Below, piece after piece: positions 1 through 9,800 of a stretch of DNA of 64,000 nt; position 1 is the first letter of the stretch; each line of letters starts with the position of its first letter. The notes under the pieces were generated by a model. That model was not told the origin of the DNA. It made no database searches and saw nothing but the letters and a program-made list of their open reading frames with translations. Origin of the DNA: Pseudomonas marginalis (GTDB lineage: Bacteria; Pseudomonadota; Gammaproteobacteria; Pseudomonadales; Pseudomonadaceae); contig NZ_JALJWV010000001.1 in assembly GCF_024169655.1 (NCBI RefSeq), positions 191,001 to 255,000 of the forward strand, given 5' to 3'. The position numbers and the translations under genes are program-made.

Positions 1-1205
1 TTCATGATCAGCCTGCGCTCCTCGATGAACTCGGCCTTGTGGATGTAAGCGGCGCGGACGTTGTTGCGCTCCTTATGGCTCATCTGCCGTTCAATGGCTG
101 TCTCCGACCACAATCCTGACTCGATCAGTGCGCTGCAGGCCATCGAGCGGAAGCCATGGCCACAGATTTCGGTTTTGGTGTCGTAACCCATATTTCGAAG
201 CGCGCTGTTCACTGTGTTTTCAGACATGGGTTTCCAGGGCTTGGCATCGCCTGCAAACACCAGGTCGAATTTGCCGGTGAGGGCGTGGATCTGTTCAAGC
301 AGAGTCACGGCTTGCGGCGATAAGGGTACAAGGTGGATGTCCCCGGCCATCTTTGTACCCCTTGTGGAAAAGGGCACTCCGTCCAATGCCGGACGAGTAT
401 CCGGTATCTCCCAGGTGCCACGCTTGAGGTCGAACTCGCTCCAGCGGGCGAAGCGCAGTTCGCTGGAGCGTACGAACACATGCAGCGAGAGCATGACCGT
501 CAGACGGGTAAGTGCGCGGCCTTTGTAGGTGTCGATACGCTCCTGCAATTCAGGCAGACGCGATAAGGGTAGAGCGGGGCGGTGAACCACTCTAGGGGCT
601 TTGATCAAGCCTTCAAGGTCGGAGGCAGGGTTTGCCGCGATCTGTCGAGCACGTTTCGCCTCGCGCATGATGCTTTGCAGGTAGTTTTGTACCCTTAACG
701 CGACGTCAATCGTGCCACGCTTCTGGATTGCTTCCAGAGGTTGCATCAAGTCGTGAGTGTCTAAGTCGACAATAGCGCGATCACCGATTAGTGGAAAAAC
801 ATGGGTTTTGAGACGGCTTAGGACCGTCTTGGCATGGCCCGGAGCCCATTTGGCAGACATCGCTTTGTGCCAGTCCAAGGCTGCGCTCTCAAAGGTTCGG
901 CCTCGGATTGCGGCTTGCGTCTTGGCTTGGTGTTTGGACTCGATGGGGTCGATGCCTTCCGCCAGCATCCGCTTGACCTCCAGGCGCTTCTTGCGCGCAT
1001 CGGCGAGGCCGACCACGGGGTAGTTGCCGAACGAGGTCAGTCCTTCACGACCATCAGGTTTTACATACCTGAATCGCCAGCCTTTGCGGCCATTGGGTTG
1101 GACTAAAAGGTAGAGGCCGTCGCCGTCGAAAAGCTTGTAGGCGCGGTCGGTGGGCTTGGCTGAACGGCAAGCCGAATCGGAGAGTGGGGCAGTGGTGCGC
1201 GACAT
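1..1205 (-). CDS. Tyrosine-type phage/island integrase (DUF4102 family), 3' end beyond the window
   Basis: About 401 residues are read from ATG at 1205, preceded by a strong GGGAGGAG ribosome site, and the frame stays open to base 1. The N-terminus has the arm-binding integrase pattern (DGDGLYLLV, then GWRFRY and LADARKK). The C-terminal catalytic domain shows the H-x-x-R box (HGFRSMA), then MSHKERN and the candidate nucleophile tyrosine in AAYIHKAEF, so only a short tail should be missing. Family members catalyse site-specific recombination into tRNA genes. The gene starts 170 bp from the 3' end of a tRNA-Thr, the usual arrangement when the element occupies that tRNA. The element itself would lie left of the window. 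Activity cannot be judged because the stop codon is not visible. Confidence 0.93.
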   Translation of the reverse strand, partial: MSRTTAPLSDSACRSAKPTDRAYKLFDGDGLYLLVQPNGRKGWRFRYVKPDGREGLTSFGNYPVVGLADARKKRLEVKRMLAEGIDPIESKHQAKTQAAIRGRTFESAALDWHKAMSAKWAPGHAKTVLSRLKTHVFPLIGDRAIVDLDTHDLMQPLEAIQKRGTIDVALRVQNYLQSIMREAKRARQIAANPASDLEGLIKAPRVVHRPALPLSRLPELQERIDTYKGRALTRLTVMLSLHVFVRSSELRFARWSEFDLKRGTWEIPDTRPALDGVPFSTRGTKMAGDIHLVPLSPQAVTLLEQIHALTGKFDLVFAGDAKPWKPMSENTVNSALRNMGYDTKTEICGHGFRSMACSALIESGLWSETAIERQMSHKERNNVRAAYIHKAEFIEERRLIM

Positions 1206-1306
1206 AAGGGTACTCCTCCCTTTATCGAATGACCTTACCCCTATCTTTATCCTTAAAACGGCTGGTATCCATAAGATTTTGGCGGAATCCGACGGAACGC
1301 CAAAAC

Positions 1307-1334
1307 GAAAAAACCCGCCATAAGGCGGGTTTTT
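1307..1334 (-). terminator. Rho-independent terminator downstream of tRNA-Thr
   Basis: A 9-bp perfect stem, AAACCCGCC (1311-1319) and GGCGGGTTT (1324-1332), with a 4-base loop, is flanked by A and T runs so it could work on either strand. It lies about 45 bp beyond the tRNA-Thr 3' end. Confidence 0.8.
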
Positions 1335-1338
1335 CGGG

Positions 1339-1372
1339 GGTTCCAGAGATTTTGAAAGCCTTCTCTGGAACC
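1339..1372. repeat. Perfect 11-bp inverted repeat beside the tRNA-Thr 3' end
   Basis: GGTTCCAGAGA (1339-1349) pairs with TCTCTGGAACC (1362-1372) around a 12-base loop, 5 bp from the encoded CCA of the tRNA. It has no U-tract. It may be an RNA processing hairpin or an integrase/excisionase-related site. Confidence 0.6.
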
Positions 1373-1377
1373 TTGTA

Positions 1378-1453
<76 letters not shown>

Positions 1454-1467
1454 GTGTTAGGGCGACG

Positions 1468-1495
1468 ATTATAGCGATTGAAAAAGTTCTGTAAA
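1468..1495 (-). promoter_or_regulatory. Sigma70 promoter of tRNA-Thr
   Basis: On the reverse strand TTTACA and TATAAT are separated by 16 bases. The -10 box ends 14 bases before the tRNA 5' end. Confidence 0.7.
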
Positions 1496-1583
1496 CCCCT
1501 GAAATCTGACTATTTTTGCGAAAACCCAAGTTTTCGCCCTTCGCCCTGCATTTACCCGCTGTTCCAGCAACAAATTGCCCCAA

Positions 1584-2960
1584 TCAGCGCTCGTGCATGG
1601 CCTCTGCACGGGATTTGATGATCGGTTTGAGCAGGTAGCTCAAGATGCTCTTCTTGCCGGTGATGATGTCCACGGAGGCCACCATGCCGGGGATGATCAG
1701 CAGGGGTTTGTCGTCGGTGCCCAGGTGGCTGCGGTCGGTGCGCAGTTTGATGAGGTAGAAAGTGTTCTTCTTCTCTTCATCCATCACGGTGTCGGCGCCG
1801 ATCTGTTCGAGTTTGCCTTTGAGGCCGCCGTAGATGGTGTAGTCGTAGGCGGTGAATTTGATCATCGCTTCCTGGCCAGGGTGCAGGAAGGCGATGTCTT
1901 GCGGGCGGATCTTGGCTTCTACCAGCAAGGTGTCGTCCAGCGGTACGACTTCGGCGATGTCGCTGCCGGGCTGGATGACGCCGCCCACGGTGTTGACCAG
2001 CATTTGCTTGACGATGCCACGCAGGGGCGAGGTGACCATGGTGCGGCTGACGCGGTCTTCCAGGCCTTTGGACGTGGCCTCGGCCTTGCTCAGGTTGGTG
2101 CGTGCTTCGTTCAACTGAGCCAACGCTTCGCTGCGGAATTTGCCGCGGGTCTCGTCGATTTTGCGCTGCACTTCGTTGATGGCGGCCTGGGCGCGGGGGA
2201 TGGCCAGGGTGGTGCCGTCGAGCATGCCGCGGGTTTCCACTTCGGAGCGCTTGAGGCGCAGCACTTCTACCGGCGAGATCGCGCCTTGTTTTACCAGCGG
2301 TTCGGACATGCCGATCTCTTGGCGCAGCAGGTTCAGGCTGTTGCGGTATTGTTCCTGCTTGGAGGCGAACTCACGCTGTTCCTGCTGACGTTGCAGCAAT
2401 TGTTGTTGCAGCCCGCCAATTTCATCGGACAGTTGCTGGCGTCGGCTCAGGTACAGCGACTCTTCGTTCGAGGCCTGGTTGGGCACCGCTTTGCGCGCTT
2501 CTTCGGTGATGTTCAGCGGGCGATTTTCGATCTCGGCGCTCAGGCGCTCAACACGCAGCTCCATGGCCACGCGGTCGGCTTCGGTTTCGCCGACGTTGGA
2601 GGCAAAGCGTGTGTCGTCCAGGCGTACCAGCGGCGCACCGGCCTCGACGATCTGCCCTTCGTGAACGTAGATCTGGGCGACGATGCCGCCTTCCAGGTTT
2701 TGGATCTTCTGGATGCGCGAGGAGGGGATCGCCTTGCCTTCGCCTTTGGTCACTTCATCGATGATCGCAAAGTGTGCCCACAGCAGCAGGAACACGAAGA
2801 AGCCGATCACGCCCCAAATGGTCAGGCGCACGATGCGCGGGGCGTCGTCGACCAGGGCTTTTTCGACTTCGGGCAAGGGCTGGTCTTCGAGCGAGTCGGT
2901 GCCCCTGAAATAGCCGAAGATGACGTCTTTCAAACGGCGTGAGCCGGAATTAAGCGACAC
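1584..2960 (-). CDS. lapC: LapC: HlyD-family periplasmic adaptor of the LapA type I secretion system
   Basis: The 458-residue membrane fusion protein links the inner-membrane ABC exporter LapB to the outer-membrane channel LapE. It has a short cytoplasmic N-terminus, one membrane segment at about residues 48-68 (FFVFLLLWAHFAIIDE), then a biotinyl/lipoyl-like half (GGIVAQIYVHEGQIV), a long coiled-coil region rich in Glu/Gln/Arg (about 120-290), and the return hybrid and beta-barrel domain (VTSPLRGIVKQ; PGQEAMIKFTAYDY). The start is GTG at 2960, overlapping the last codons of lapB by 11 bp, so translation is probably coupled. It is the last gene of lapE-lapB-lapC. Length and motifs fit the family. 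The Lap assignment rests on context beside lapA, lapD and lapG. Confidence 0.93.
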   Translation of the reverse strand: MSLNSGSRRLKDVIFGYFRGTDSLEDQPLPEVEKALVDDAPRIVRLTIWGVIGFFVFLLLWAHFAIIDEVTKGEGKAIPSSRIQKIQNLEGGIVAQIYVHEGQIVEAGAPLVRLDDTRFASNVGETEADRVAMELRVERLSAEIENRPLNITEEARKAVPNQASNEESLYLSRRQQLSDEIGGLQQQLLQRQQEQREFASKQEQYRNSLNLLRQEIGMSEPLVKQGAISPVEVLRLKRSEVETRGMLDGTTLAIPRAQAAINEVQRKIDETRGKFRSEALAQLNEARTNLSKAEATSKGLEDRVSRTMVTSPLRGIVKQMLVNTVGGVIQPGSDIAEVVPLDDTLLVEAKIRPQDIAFLHPGQEAMIKFTAYDYTIYGGLKGKLEQIGADTVMDEEKKNTFYLIKLRTDRSHLGTDDKPLLIIPGMVASVDIITGKKSILSYLLKPIIKSRAEAMHER

Positions 2961-5115
2961 TGATTTGCCCCTTTTTCAGCGCTTCCATAACGGCCGCTTT
3001 TGGACCGTCTGCGAGTATCTGGCCACGGTCGATCACCAGCAGGCGATCCACCAGGGTCAGCAGTGAGGCGCGGTGGGTAACCAGAATCACCGTCTTGTTT
3101 TCGATGACCGACTGCAAGCGCTGTTTCAGGCGCTCTTCGCCGGTGTTGTCCATGGCGCTGGTCGGTTCGTCCAGCAGCAGGATCGGTGGGTTCAACAGCA
3201 ACGCACGGGCGAGGGCGACGTTTTGTCGCTGGCCGCCGGAGAGGTTTTGCCCGCGTTCGCCCACTTGCAGTTCGTAACCTTGCGGATGCAGCCTGGCAAA
3301 TTCATGCACGCCGGCAAGTTCTGAGGCCTGTAGCACCATTTCATCATCCACGTAGCGCGCGCCCGAGACGAGGTTGTCGCGCAAGGTGCCGGCCAGCAGT
3401 TGGATGTCCTGTGCCACATAGCCGATGTTATGACGCAATTCGCTGACATCGATCTGGCGAATGTCCACGCCATCGACCAGCAACGAGCCCGAATCCGGCT
3501 GGTAAAGACCGACCAGCAGTTTGGCCAGCGAGCTTTTGCCCGAGCCGCTGCGCCCGATGATGCCGATTTTCTCGCCCGGCTTTACATTCAGGTTGATGCC
3601 GCGCAGCGCCAGGTTTTGTTGGTTCGGGTAGGTGAAGTCGACTTCGCGGAACGTCATCGCACCTTGCAGTGCCTTGCGGCTGAGCGGGCGTTCGTCGTAG
3701 TTGCGTTCTTGCGGCAACTCCATCATCTGGTCGACCGACACCATCGTCACCTTGGCTTGCTGGTAACGCGTCAGCAGGCCCGACAGTTGGGCCAGCGGGC
3801 CCAGTGCGCGGCCGCTGAGCATGTAGCAGGCGACGAGGCCGCCCATGCTGAGGGCGCCATCAATGATTTGGTATACGCCGAAAATGATCATCGCCACGCC
3901 GGCCACTTGCTGGATCAGCAAGGTGATGTTCATGGCCAGGCCGGACAACACTTTGACCCGCAGTTCCAGGCGGCTGAGGGTGCCAATGGTCTGTTCCCAT
4001 TGATACTGGCGTTCGCTTTCTGCGTTATTGACCTTGACCGCATCGAGCCCGGCGAGGGTTTCGATCAGGCTCGACTGGCGCTCGGCGCCCAGGGCCATGG
4101 TGCGCTCCAGTGTCGCAGTCAGCGGTTTTTGCAGCATGTGGCCGATACCCAGGGCCAGCGGGAAGGCGATGATCGGGATCCACACCAGGTGGCCGCCGAG
4201 CATGGCGATCACCACCAGGATGATCAGGGTAAAGGGCAGGTCGATCAGGCTCGCGAGGGTCAGCGAGGTGAGGAAATCGCGCATCCCCTGGAATTCATGG
4301 ATGTTCTGCGCAAAGCTGCCAACCCGTGCCGGGCGTACTTTCATCGCCATGCCCACGATGCGCTCGAACAGCGTCGCGGAAATGATCAGGTCGGTTTTTT
4401 TGCCCGCCAGGTCCAGGCATAAACTGCGCAGGCTCTTGAGCAGCAGGTCGAACAGGTAGGCGCCGCAGATACCAATAGCCAGCACCCACAGGGTCGAGGT
4501 GGCCTGGTTGGGGACTACGCGGTCGTACACGTTCATCACAAACAGCGGTGCGGCCAGGGCGATCAGGTTGATCACCAGGCTCGCGGCGATCGCGTCGGCG
4601 TAGAGCCAGCGCGAGCGCTTGAGGGTGTCTCGAAACCACGAGCGTGCACGCGGGATCAGCGTGCCGCTGGTGATGTCAAATTTATGCTGCGGTTGGGCGA
4701 AAAATACCCGACCGCTGTAATCTTGACTCAATACTTCACGGGTGATGTGCACTTCGCCGCCGTCGCTTTCGCTGAGCAGCAGGCGCGCCGTGTCACCTTC
4801 CCATCCCAACAGCACCGCGCTGCGCCCTTCCTTGAGCAGCAGCATGGCGGGCAGCGCGATGGACGGAATCTGTTCCAGCTTGCGTTGCAGCAACCGTCCC
4901 TGCAAACCCGCCCGAGCGGCTGCGCGCGGCAGCAACTCGGGGCTCAAACGCTGGGCCGCCAGTGGCAGCCCAGTGGTCAGCATCGCGCGGCTGGCGGGTT
5001 TGTAATGCAGTGAGCAGAGTGTCAACAACCCATCCAGCAGGGGGTCGTCATGCTGACTGCGCGGGTCATGGTTGAGTTGCGCCACACCTATTTCAGAATC
5101 CAAGCTGACTCTCAC
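2950..5115 (-). CDS. lapB: LapB: type I secretion ABC transporter/ATPase
   Basis: The 721-residue inner-membrane exporter energises secretion of LapA. Order of parts: an N-terminal C39-peptidase-like domain (about 1-150) in which I see no obvious catalytic Cys, as is usual in the LapB/LssB branch; six membrane segments (about 165-430); and a C-terminal ABC ATPase with Walker A GRSGSGKSS, signature LSGGQ, Walker B ILLLDEPT and switch histidine VTHR. The open frame starts at a GTG (5115) with only a weak ribosome site; the next Met is about 40 residues inside, which would remove conserved sequence, so GTG is preferred. The gap to lapE is 34 bp, and the gene overlaps lapC downstream. Confidence 0.93.
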   Translation of the reverse strand: MRVSLDSEIGVAQLNHDPRSQHDDPLLDGLLTLCSLHYKPASRAMLTTGLPLAAQRLSPELLPRAAARAGLQGRLLQRKLEQIPSIALPAMLLLKEGRSAVLLGWEGDTARLLLSESDGGEVHITREVLSQDYSGRVFFAQPQHKFDITSGTLIPRARSWFRDTLKRSRWLYADAIAASLVINLIALAAPLFVMNVYDRVVPNQATSTLWVLAIGICGAYLFDLLLKSLRSLCLDLAGKKTDLIISATLFERIVGMAMKVRPARVGSFAQNIHEFQGMRDFLTSLTLASLIDLPFTLIILVVIAMLGGHLVWIPIIAFPLALGIGHMLQKPLTATLERTMALGAERQSSLIETLAGLDAVKVNNAESERQYQWEQTIGTLSRLELRVKVLSGLAMNITLLIQQVAGVAMIIFGVYQIIDGALSMGGLVACYMLSGRALGPLAQLSGLLTRYQQAKVTMVSVDQMMELPQERNYDERPLSRKALQGAMTFREVDFTYPNQQNLALRGINLNVKPGEKIGIIGRSGSGKSSLAKLLVGLYQPDSGSLLVDGVDIRQIDVSELRHNIGYVAQDIQLLAGTLRDNLVSGARYVDDEMVLQASELAGVHEFARLHPQGYELQVGERGQNLSGGQRQNVALARALLLNPPILLLDEPTSAMDNTGEERLKQRLQSVIENKTVILVTHRASLLTLVDRLLVIDRGQILADGPKAAVMEALKKGQISVA

Positions 5116-5149
5116 TTAATGCAGTTGAGTGGTCCAACTCCGTCAAGAA

Positions 5150-6502
5150 TCAGTTCATCCCTGGCAGGTTTACCGACGGTTTAATATCGTTTTGCACAAC
5201 CGATGCCATCGGAGCAACCACGCCCTGACTTTTCAGCAGTTGGCCCATATCAGCCTTGATTCGATACTGCGTATATAGCTGCAGGCTTTTGATCTCCGCC
5301 AGGCGCTGCTGCGCAGTGAACAGTTCATTCTCGCTGTCGAGCAAGTCGAGCAGTGTACGCTCACCGAGGCTGAACTGCTGCTGGTACGAGGTGCGCACTT
5401 TATTGCTGCGGTCTACGTATTGCTGCGCGATCGGCACCTGCTGGGTCGCGTTATTGTAGGCGTTCCACGCCAGGCCCAGCTCTTCGTTCAGCTGACGCAG
5501 GGCGTTGTTGCGGATATCCAGCGCCTGGGTGGCCTGGGAGGCCTTGGACTGCAGGTTGGCCTTGTCGCTGCCGCCGTTGAACAGGTTGAACTGCATGTTC
5601 AACATGGCGGAATAGCCATTGTCATGGCCTTCTTCGCCGCCGATGTTGTTGTTGGCCGAGCGTTGCAGTACCGCATCAAAGCGCGGGTAGAAGGTCGATT
5701 TAGCGGATTCGTACTGCTTTTCAGCGGCGCTGATATCCGACTCGGCAGAGCGCAATACCGGGCTGTCCGCAATCATCTGGCGACGGGCTTCATCCAGGCT
5801 GGCCGGCAGCAAGGTCACAACACCCGACGGCCTCTCCAGTTGGTCGGGCTCTTGGCCGACCACGCTCAAGTAGTTGGTGTTCGCGTCAGCCAGGTTGGTC
5901 TGTTCGGTGATCAAGTTGTTTTGAGCTTGAGCCAGACGGGCTTCGGCCTGGTCCATGTCCGCCATTCTTCCGACGCCACGGCTGGTGCGCAATTTGATCT
6001 GGTCAAAAATACGTTCGTGGCTTTTCAGGTTGTCTTCTGCCAATTGCACCATCTCGCGACGGGTCAAGACATCCAGATAAACCTGGGCGACCGTCAGGGC
6101 GGTGCGCTCGGTAGTGTTGAGCAGTGCATAGCCCCGGGAATTGGCGGTGGCTTGTTGGCGGCCTATTTCATTTTGGGTGCCAAAACCTTGGAACAGGTTT
6201 TGCTGCAGGCGAATGGTTGATTCGCCGCGGTTCAAGGTCTTCCATTCGTGGCTGTTGCTGGCTGCGCGGGTCGAGGTGTTATCCGAGCGTTCACGGCCAT
6301 AACCGCCCAGCAAGTCGACTTTAGGCAGGTAGCCGCCTTTGGCTGCGTCGACTTGGTAGTCAGCAGCAATGCGTGCATTGACACCCGATTGGATCTCCGG
6401 ATGGACTTCCACCGCTTTCTGCATCGCCTCCGTCAGGGTTTGAGCCTGTACGAAACTGGCGGCTAGAGCAAAAGGCAAAGCTTTGAATAAGTGCAAACGC
6501 AT
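5150..6502 (-). CDS. lapE: LapE: TolC-family outer-membrane channel for LapA
   Basis: The 450-residue TolC-like protein starts at ATG 6502, chosen because a signal peptide follows at once (MRLHLFKALPFALAASFVQA, cleavage after QAQ) and a purine-rich ribosome site precedes it. A longer frame to 6610 lacks these. It has two outer-membrane-efflux (OEP) repeats of alternating helix and strand, with typical elements such as AQVYLDVLTRREMVQLAEDN and, in the second half, GERTLLDLLDSENEL. It forms the outer-membrane tunnel in which the uncleaved N-terminus of LapA is thought to be held. It is the first gene of lapE-lapB-lapC and is divergent from lapA across 346 bp. Confidence 0.92.
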   Translation of the reverse strand: MRLHLFKALPFALAASFVQAQTLTEAMQKAVEVHPEIQSGVNARIAADYQVDAAKGGYLPKVDLLGGYGRERSDNTSTRAASNSHEWKTLNRGESTIRLQQNLFQGFGTQNEIGRQQATANSRGYALLNTTERTALTVAQVYLDVLTRREMVQLAEDNLKSHERIFDQIKLRTSRGVGRMADMDQAEARLAQAQNNLITEQTNLADANTNYLSVVGQEPDQLERPSGVVTLLPASLDEARRQMIADSPVLRSAESDISAAEKQYESAKSTFYPRFDAVLQRSANNNIGGEEGHDNGYSAMLNMQFNLFNGGSDKANLQSKASQATQALDIRNNALRQLNEELGLAWNAYNNATQQVPIAQQYVDRSNKVRTSYQQQFSLGERTLLDLLDSENELFTAQQRLAEIKSLQLYTQYRIKADMGQLLKSQGVVAPMASVVQNDIKPSVNLPGMN

Positions 6503-6670
6503 TGTGATTCTTCCCTGGGGATTGGTTGCCTGAAAAACCGCAACAAACTTGGATAGTGCATTGGAGTGGCAACCGAAATCACTGCTTGTCATGAGAGCTG
6601 GACGGTGCAAACAGAAAGTCGCGATGCCGCTTAAATATCAATGTGACATTACCGGGCAGATTGTTTAGGA

Positions 6671-6740
6671 TGGCGTCAAATAGGTCAATACCTTGACGGA
6701 AAAGTAATTTGCTGATTGAAACAACAAATTATTGACGCCA
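6671..6740. promoter_or_regulatory. lapE/lapA divergent control region with a FleQ-like box
   Basis: The 346-bp gap (6503-6848) is AT-rich compared with the genes. GTCAATACCTTGAC at 6684-6697 matches 12 of 14 positions of the FleQ consensus GTCAATAAATTGAC as I recall it. It is framed by a perfect 9-bp inverted repeat, TGGCGTCAA (6671-6679) and TTGACGCCA (6732-6740). FleQ is a c-di-GMP-responsive regulator known to act on lapA in P. putida. The lapA start at 6849 has the ribosome site CGGAGAG. No convincing -35/-10 pair stands out. Binding here is inferred from sequence match only. Confidence 0.55.
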
Positions 6741-6848
6741 AATTTTTTTACATGGGATTAACGTACTCCAGCTATTGAATCGGCACGAGAGAAAAAGGCC
6801 GGTCTCCATGATGGATACCCCTGAACGGTAATACACGGAGAGTCTTTT

Positions 6849-9800
6849 ATGAGCAGCGTTGCGGTCGTCAAAAGCATTGTCGGTCAAGTGTTTGCGGTAT
6901 CCCCGGAAGGGATTCGTCGCCTGCTGGTAGAAGGGGATCGCTTGTTCACTGGGGAGCTGGTGGAAACCGGTCCTGGCGGCTCCGTGTCGCTGGAGCTTGC
7001 CGATGGCCGCACCCTGGACCTGGGTCGCGACAGCCAGTGGAGCGCGAACGCGCCTGACTCGGTGACCGACCTGAGCGCTGCCACTGCCCAGGCGGCACCT
7101 TCCGTTGCCGAGCTGCAGCAAGCCATCGCTGCCGGTGCCGACCCGACCCAAGACCTCGAAGCCACCGCTGCTGGTCAGACTGCCACCGGCGCAGACGGCG
7201 TCGCGGGCGGCGGCCACAGCTTTGTCGTGCTGGAAGCCACCGCAGGCACGGTTGACCCTACTATCGGTTACCCGACGAACGGCTTGAATGCCGGCGATGC
7301 CGCGGCCAATCAGTTCACCGCCGCTACCAATAATGGCGTCGACCCACTCAACGTCACCATCACCCTGACCGCCACGCCGAGCATCACCGAAGCCGGTGGC
7401 GTCGTGGTTTACACCGCGTTCATCACCCAGGCGCCGACCAGTGACCTGACCGTCACCTTGTCCAACGGCCTGTCCGTCGTGATTCTCGCCGGCCAGACCT
7501 CGGGCGCACTGAACGTCACGTTCGCGGGCAATGACACGCCTTACCTGGATGCCTCGTCGATCTCCGCCACCATCGCCGGTACGTCCGGCGGCGGCAACCT
7601 GATCATTACCACGGACCCGGCGCCGGCGGTTACGCAGATCAATGACACCATCGACACCACCACCGTCACGCTGAGCGCGAACGCGTCGGTCGATGAGGGT
7701 GGTCAGATCGTCTATACCGCGACCGTGAACAACGCCGCGCAGACCGACGTCACCATCACGCTGTCCAACAACACCACTATCACCATCGAAGCCGGTAAAA
7801 CCACGGGCACCGTCAGCGTCGATACGCCGGCAAACCTGGCCGACGGCAAAGACCTGACCGTCAGCGCCACCATCACCGGTGCGAGCGGCGGTAACTACGA
7901 AAACCTGGCGATCAACCCGGAAGCCGCCACGACCACAGTGGTCGCTGTCGACGATCCGAGCGTGCTGGTCGCGGACACCAACACCGTTGTCGAGGATCTG
8001 GCTGCCACTGGCAACGTGCTGAGCAATGACAGCGACATCGACAACGTGCTGACCGTCGCGACGTTTACCGTCGACGGCAACACGTATGCCGCAGGCAAAG
8101 TCGCCTTTATCGAAGGTGTCGGCTCCATCACCATCGGTGCGGATGGCGCGTATGCGTTTAACCCGGCCAAGGATTTCAACGGTGAAGTGCCGCAGATCGG
8201 CTACACCACCAATACCGGTTCGAGCAGCACGCTGGACGTGACGGTGACGCCGGTTAACGATGCGCCGGTGGCAGCGGTTGTTGAAGCTGGCGGGGCTGAA
8301 GATTCGGCCCAGGGCATTGCGGTCACACTGAGTGCGACCGATGTGGATGGCCTGGCGAACGTGAAATCGTTCACCGTCGGCACGCCGACCAACGGCACGT
8401 TCTACACCGACGCGGCCATGACCAAGCCAGTAACGGGCGCTATTGATGCCACCAATGGCGAAGCCACGGTGTACTTCAAGCCAAATGCGAACTTCAACGG
8501 CACCGCGGACTTCACCTACACCGCGACCGACAGCGGCAACGCTGACGGCAGCAATCCGCTGACTTCTGCGCCTGCCAACGGCACCATCACCGTGACTCCG
8601 GTCAACGATGCGCCAGAAGCTATCGCCACTACTGCGACCGGTTCCGAAGATCCGGCCCAGGGCATTGAAGTCAAACTTTCGGCTACTGATATCGATGGCG
8701 TGGAGAACGTGAAATCGTTCACCGTCGGCACGCCAACCAATGGCACCTTCTACACCGATGCCGCGATGACCAAGCCGGTGACCGGTTCCATTGATGCGGT
8801 CAACGGCGAAGCGACCGTTTACTTCAAACCAAACGAAAACTTCCACGGCACCGCGGATTTCACCTACACCGCGACCGACGGCGGCAACGCTGACGGCAGC
8901 AGCCCGCTGACTTCTGCGCCTGCTAACGGCACCATCACCGTGACCCCGGTCAACGACGCGCCGGTGGCTGATGCCACTGCTGCGACCGGTGCTGAAGATC
9001 CAAGCGTAGGCATCGCGGTCAAACTGTCCGCGACCGACGTAGACAGTCCGACGGACGTTAAATCGTTCACCGTCGGCACGCCAACCAATGGCACGTTCTA
9101 CACCGACGCGGCCATGACCAAACCGGTGACCGGTTCGATTGATGCGGTCAACGGCGAAGCGACTGTTTACTTCAAACCGAACGAAAACTTCCACGGCACC
9201 GCGGACTTCACCTACACCGCCACCGACGGCGGCAACGCTGACGGCGGCAGCCCGCTGACCTCGGCTCCAGCCAACGGCACCATCACCGTGACTGCGGTCA
9301 ACGACGCGCCGGTGGCTGATGCCACTGCTGCGACCGGTGCTGAAGATCCAAGCGTAGGCATCGCGGTCAAACTGTCCGCCACCGACGTAGACAGTCCGAC
9401 GGACGTGAAATCGTTCACCGTCGGCACGCCAACCAACGGCACCTTCTACACCGACGCGGCGATGACCAAACCGGTGACCGGTTCCATTGATGCGGTCAAC
9501 GGCGAAGCCACGGTTTACTTCAAACCGAACGAAAACTTCCACGGCACCGCGGACTTCACCTACACCGCTACCGACGGCGGCAACGCTGACGGCACCAACC
9601 CGCTGACCTCGGCTCCAGCCAATGGCACCATCACCGTGACTGCGGTCAACGACGCGCCGGTGGCTGCGGAAACTGCTGCGACCGGTGCTGAAGATCCAAG
9701 CGTAGGCATCGAGGTCAAGCTGTCTGCCACCGACGTAGATGGCGTGGCGGACGTGAAATCCTTCACCGTCGGCACGCCAACCAATGGCACCTTCTACACC

